This document shows positions 61,576 through 64,000 of a stretch of DNA of 64,000 bases, piece after piece; within the stretch, counting starts at the first letter, position 1, and every line of letters starts with the position of its first letter. The stretch is from Rhodobacteraceae bacterium WD3A24 (GTDB lineage: Bacteria > Pseudomonadota > Alphaproteobacteria > Rhodobacterales > Rhodobacteraceae), in contig PUHN01000001.1 of assembly GCA_002967695.1 (NCBI GenBank), forward strand, positions 1 to 64,000, given 5' to 3'. Made by a program: the position numbers and the translations under genes. The notes under the pieces are model-generated. The model had not been told where the DNA came from. It did no database searches and saw only the letters and a program-made list of their open reading frames with translations.

Positions 61576-63354
61576 ATGCATGCCTATCGCAGCCACACCT
61601 GCGCCGACCTGACGAAGGCCGATGTCGGCCGCGACGTGCGGCTGTCGGGGTGGGTCCATCGGGTGCGCGATCATGGCGGCATCCTGTTCGTGGATCTGCG
61701 CGACCATTACGGCATCACCCAGGTTCTCGCCGATCCCGACAGCCCCGCCTTCGCGGCGGTGGAGCGGCTGCGCGCCGAGGCCTGCATCCGCATCGACGGC
61801 GAGGTGAAGGCGCGCGACCCCGAGCTGGTCAACCCCAAGATTCCCACCGGCGAGATCGAAGTGTATATCCGCGAGGTCGAGGTGCTCGGCCCGGCCGAGG
61901 AGCTGCCGCTGCCGGTCTTCGGAGAGCCCGACTACCCCGAGGACACGCGGCTGACCTACCGCTTTCTCGATCTGCGCCGCGAGTCGCTGCACGCCAACAT
62001 GATGCTGCGTTCGGCCGTGATCCGCGAGATGCGCGAGCGGATGTGGCAGGCCGGCTTCACCGAGTTCCAGACGCCGATCATCACGGCCTCCTCGCCCGAG
62101 GGCGCGCGCGACTTTCTCGTGCCCTCGCGGCTGCATCCGGGCCGCTTCTACGCGCTGCCGCAGGCCCCGCAGATTTTCAAGCAGCTGATCATGGTCTCGG
62201 GCTTCGACAAGTATTTCCAGATCGCGCCCTGTTTCCGCGACGAGGATCCGCGCGCCGACCGCTCGCCAACCGATTTCTACCAGCTCGATCTCGAGATGAG
62301 CTTCGTCGAGCAGGAGGACGTCTTCGCCGCGCTGGAGCCGGTGCTGCGTTCGGTCTTCGAGCGGTTCGGCAATGACCGCCCCATCAACGCCGACTGGCCG
62401 CGCATCCCCTTTGCCGAGGCGATGAAGAAATTCGGCACCGACAAGCCTGACCTGCGCAACCCCATCGAGATGCAGGTGGTCAGCGAGCATTTCCACGGCT
62501 CGGGCTTTCGCATCTTCGCCAAGCTGCTGGAGCAGGAGGGCACCGAGGTGCGCGCCATCCCCGCGCCCACGGGGGGCTCGCGCGCCTTCTGTGACCGCAT
62601 GAACGCCTTTGCGCAGCGCGAGGGGCTGCCCGGGATGGGCTACATCTTCTGGCGCGAGCAGGGCGGCGAGACCATCGGCGCCGGCCCCATCGCCAAGAAC
62701 ATCGGCCCCGAGCGGACCGAGGCGATCCGTCAGCAACTGGGGCTCGGCGCGGGCGACGCGGCCTTCTTTCTTGGCGGTACGCCGGACAGCTTCGAGAGCG
62801 TCGCCGCGAAGGCCCGCGACGAGGTCGGCAGCGAGCTGGGCCTGACCGATTTCGAGCGTTTCGAGTTCGCCTGGATCGTCGATTTCCCGCTTTTCGAGAA
62901 GGATCCCGAGAGCGGCGAGGTCGATTTCTCGCACAACCCCTTCTCGATGCCGCAGGGGGGCATGGAGGCGCTCGAGGGCGATCCGCTCAAGGTCAGGGGC
63001 TACCAATACGATCTGGCCTGCAACGGGGCCGAGATCCTGTCGGGTGCCATCCGAAACCACCGCCCCGAGATCATGTACAAGGCCTTCGAGATCGCCGGAT
63101 ACCCGCATGACGAGGTGGACAAGCGCTTCGGCGGGATCGCCAAGGCATTCCGCTACGGCGCGCCCCCGCATGGCGGCGCGGCGGCGGGCATCGACCGCAT
63201 CGTGATGCTTCTGGCCGACGAGGTGAACATCCGCGAGGTCATCATGTTCCCGATGACCCAGCGCGCCGAGGATCTGCTGCTGGGCGCACCGAACGAGCCC
63301 AGCAACGAACAGCTCCGCGAACTGGGCCTGCGGGTGATGCCGCGCGAAGGGTGA
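61576..63354 (+). CDS. aspS: Aspartyl-tRNA synthetase
   Basis: 592 residues, a bacterial-type class II enzyme. The N-terminal OB anticodon domain ([20 protein letters not shown]) lies at about 15-105. Motif 2 is [12 protein letters not shown] and motif 3 [14 protein letters not shown] near the C-terminus. The large GAD insertion fills about 280-430. The ATG at 61576 gives the conserved start [12 protein letters not shown]. Its stop overlaps the next gene's start (TGATG). Confidence 0.96.
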   Translation: MHAYRSHTCADLTKADVGRDVRLSGWVHRVRDHGGILFVDLRDHYGITQVLADPDSPAFAAVERLRAEACIRIDGEVKARDPELVNPKIPTGEIEVYIREVEVLGPAEELPLPVFGEPDYPEDTRLTYRFLDLRRESLHANMMLRSAVIREMRERMWQAGFTEFQTPIITASSPEGARDFLVPSRLHPGRFYALPQAPQIFKQLIMVSGFDKYFQIAPCFRDEDPRADRSPTDFYQLDLEMSFVEQEDVFAALEPVLRSVFERFGNDRPINADWPRIPFAEAMKKFGTDKPDLRNPIEMQVVSEHFHGSGFRIFAKLLEQEGTEVRAIPAPTGGSRAFCDRMNAFAQREGLPGMGYIFWREQGGETIGAGPIAKNIGPERTEAIRQQLGLGAGDAAFFLGGTPDSFESVAAKARDEVGSELGLTDFERFEFAWIVDFPLFEKDPESGEVDFSHNPFSMPQGGMEALEGDPLKVRGYQYDLACNGAEILSGAIRNHRPEIMYKAFEIAGYPHDEVDKRFGGIAKAFRYGAPPHGGAAAGIDRIVMLLADEVNIREVIMFPMTQRAEDLLLGAPNEPSNEQLRELGLRVMPREG

Positions 63355-64000
63355 TGTTCGACCGGCTGCGGGAACGCGGCTTCGACGTCATGGTGCGCAA
63401 CCATGCCGAGGCGATCCTTGGCGTGGATTTCTCCTCGGAGACCGCGGAGCTTGTCGAGGCGCTGCTCGACGTCGAGATTCCCGTGGCCGAACTCATCGCC
63501 TCCGGCGGGGGCGAGGCACGCTCGACCCAGCGGTTGCGCCGGATCCTCAACGAGGCGGGCTGGCGCAAGCACAATTTCCATATCGAGACCACCGTCGACG
63601 GCCGCCCCCAGGGCGACGGCACCAGCCATGAGATCGACCACGTCCGCCGGGCCGGGGCAGGCACGCTGGCCCTCGAGATCGAGTGGAACAACAAGGATCC
63701 GTTCTTCGACCGCGATCTGGAAAACTTCCAGCGCCTTCACGCCCAATCCGTCATCAGCGCCGGCGTGGTCGTCACCCGCGGCCAGGAGATGCAGACGGGG
63801 CTTCAGGCGATGATCGAGACCTTCCTGCGCGCCGGCGGGATCAAAGACGACGCGCCCCTGATCGAGATGGGAATGAAGGAGCGCACGACCCGTCAGCGCG
63901 ACGCCGTCGCCCGCGCGATGGAGCGCGGCGACGATTTCGCCGCGGCCTTCGCCCGCTTCTTCGTCAACGACAAGTTCGGGATGGCCACCACGCATTGGTC
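63354..64000 (+). CDS. BglII/BstYI-like restriction endonuclease (3' end cut by window)
   Basis: 215 codons before the window edge. The catalytic region resembles the BglII family: Asp95 in HEIDHV and Glu108-x-Glu110 in LEIEWNNKDPFFDRDL, the D...ExE/ExQ metal-binding pattern; BglII itself has the same layout and is about 220 residues long. The gene is translationally coupled to aspS (TGATG at 63352-63356). No cognate methyltransferase is visible here; one may lie past the edge. It may also be a domesticated nuclease rather than a working restriction system. Confidence 0.8.
   Translation, partial: MFDRLRERGFDVMVRNHAEAILGVDFSSETAELVEALLDVEIPVAELIASGGGEARSTQRLRRILNEAGWRKHNFHIETTVDGRPQGDGTSHEIDHVRRAGAGTLALEIEWNNKDPFFDRDLENFQRLHAQSVISAGVVVTRGQEMQTGLQAMIETFLRAGGIKDDAPLIEMGMKERTTRQRDAVARAMERGDDFAAAFARFFVNDKFGMATTHW

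Overview
The window is GC-rich chromosomal DNA, densely packed and largely in operons. It looks like a Rhodobacterales-type alphaproteobacterium. The pointers are a TrcR/DUF1013 cell-cycle regulator, a Hint_2-type protein, an IalB-family protein, AglEFGAK alpha-glucoside uptake, TRAP transporters, and the cvpA-purF, dnaX-ybaB-recR and surE-pcm-nlpD arrangements. No rRNA, tRNA, CRISPR array, insertion sequence or prophage was seen.

Layout. 1-8.4 kb: housekeeping genes (nlpD-like, pcm, surE, an SDR, bioY, purF, cvpA, radA). 8.4-13.1 kb: a minus-strand operon with a GntR/FCD regulator, a LigM-like THF-dependent O-demethylase, a TRAP binding protein lacking its membrane partners, and a core MetE-like methyltransferase. 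Two perfect ATGTATACAT palindromes lie upstream, one inside a promoter spacer. 13.3-23.5 kb: an unbroken minus-strand run that encodes glycine betaine synthesis from glycine and the whole activated-methyl cycle: a fused glycine/sarcosine/dimethylglycine methyltransferase, MetF, MetH split in two, MetK, AhcY and a PfkB kinase read as adenosine kinase. It has a long, structured 5' leader. 24.2-25 kb: a small membrane protein and an entericidin-like lipoprotein, divergent from it. 25-35.8 kb: a carbohydrate island (glucokinase, GH1 beta-glucosidase and LacI regulator on one strand; aglEFGAK on the other) with a canonical LacI-type operator between them.

35.9-49.4 kb: a lipoprotein with a possible permuted papain fold, a TDT/SLAC1 channel, guaB, a tandem Usp, a Hint protein, ytoQ, a phosphoribosyltransferase, pheT, trcR, recR, ybaB and dnaX. 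49.7-55.4 kb: a catabolic cassette (IlvD/Edd dehydratase, beta-hydroxyacid dehydrogenase, DctP-DctQ-DctM). 55.4-64 kb: envelope genes (DUF882, an L,D-transpeptidase, lpxD with a dedicated ACP and ketosynthase, ialB-like), aspS, and a BglII-like endonuclease gene cut by the window end.

The most striking system is the 8.4-23.5 kb methyl-metabolism block. One half can load methyl groups onto tetrahydrofolate from a methoxylated substrate. The other half carries every step from methylene-THF through methionine and SAM to betaine, and recycles the S-adenosylhomocysteine and adenosine produced. De novo betaine synthesis suggests a halophilic or halotolerant lifestyle. That the two halves are functionally coupled is inference from gene order.
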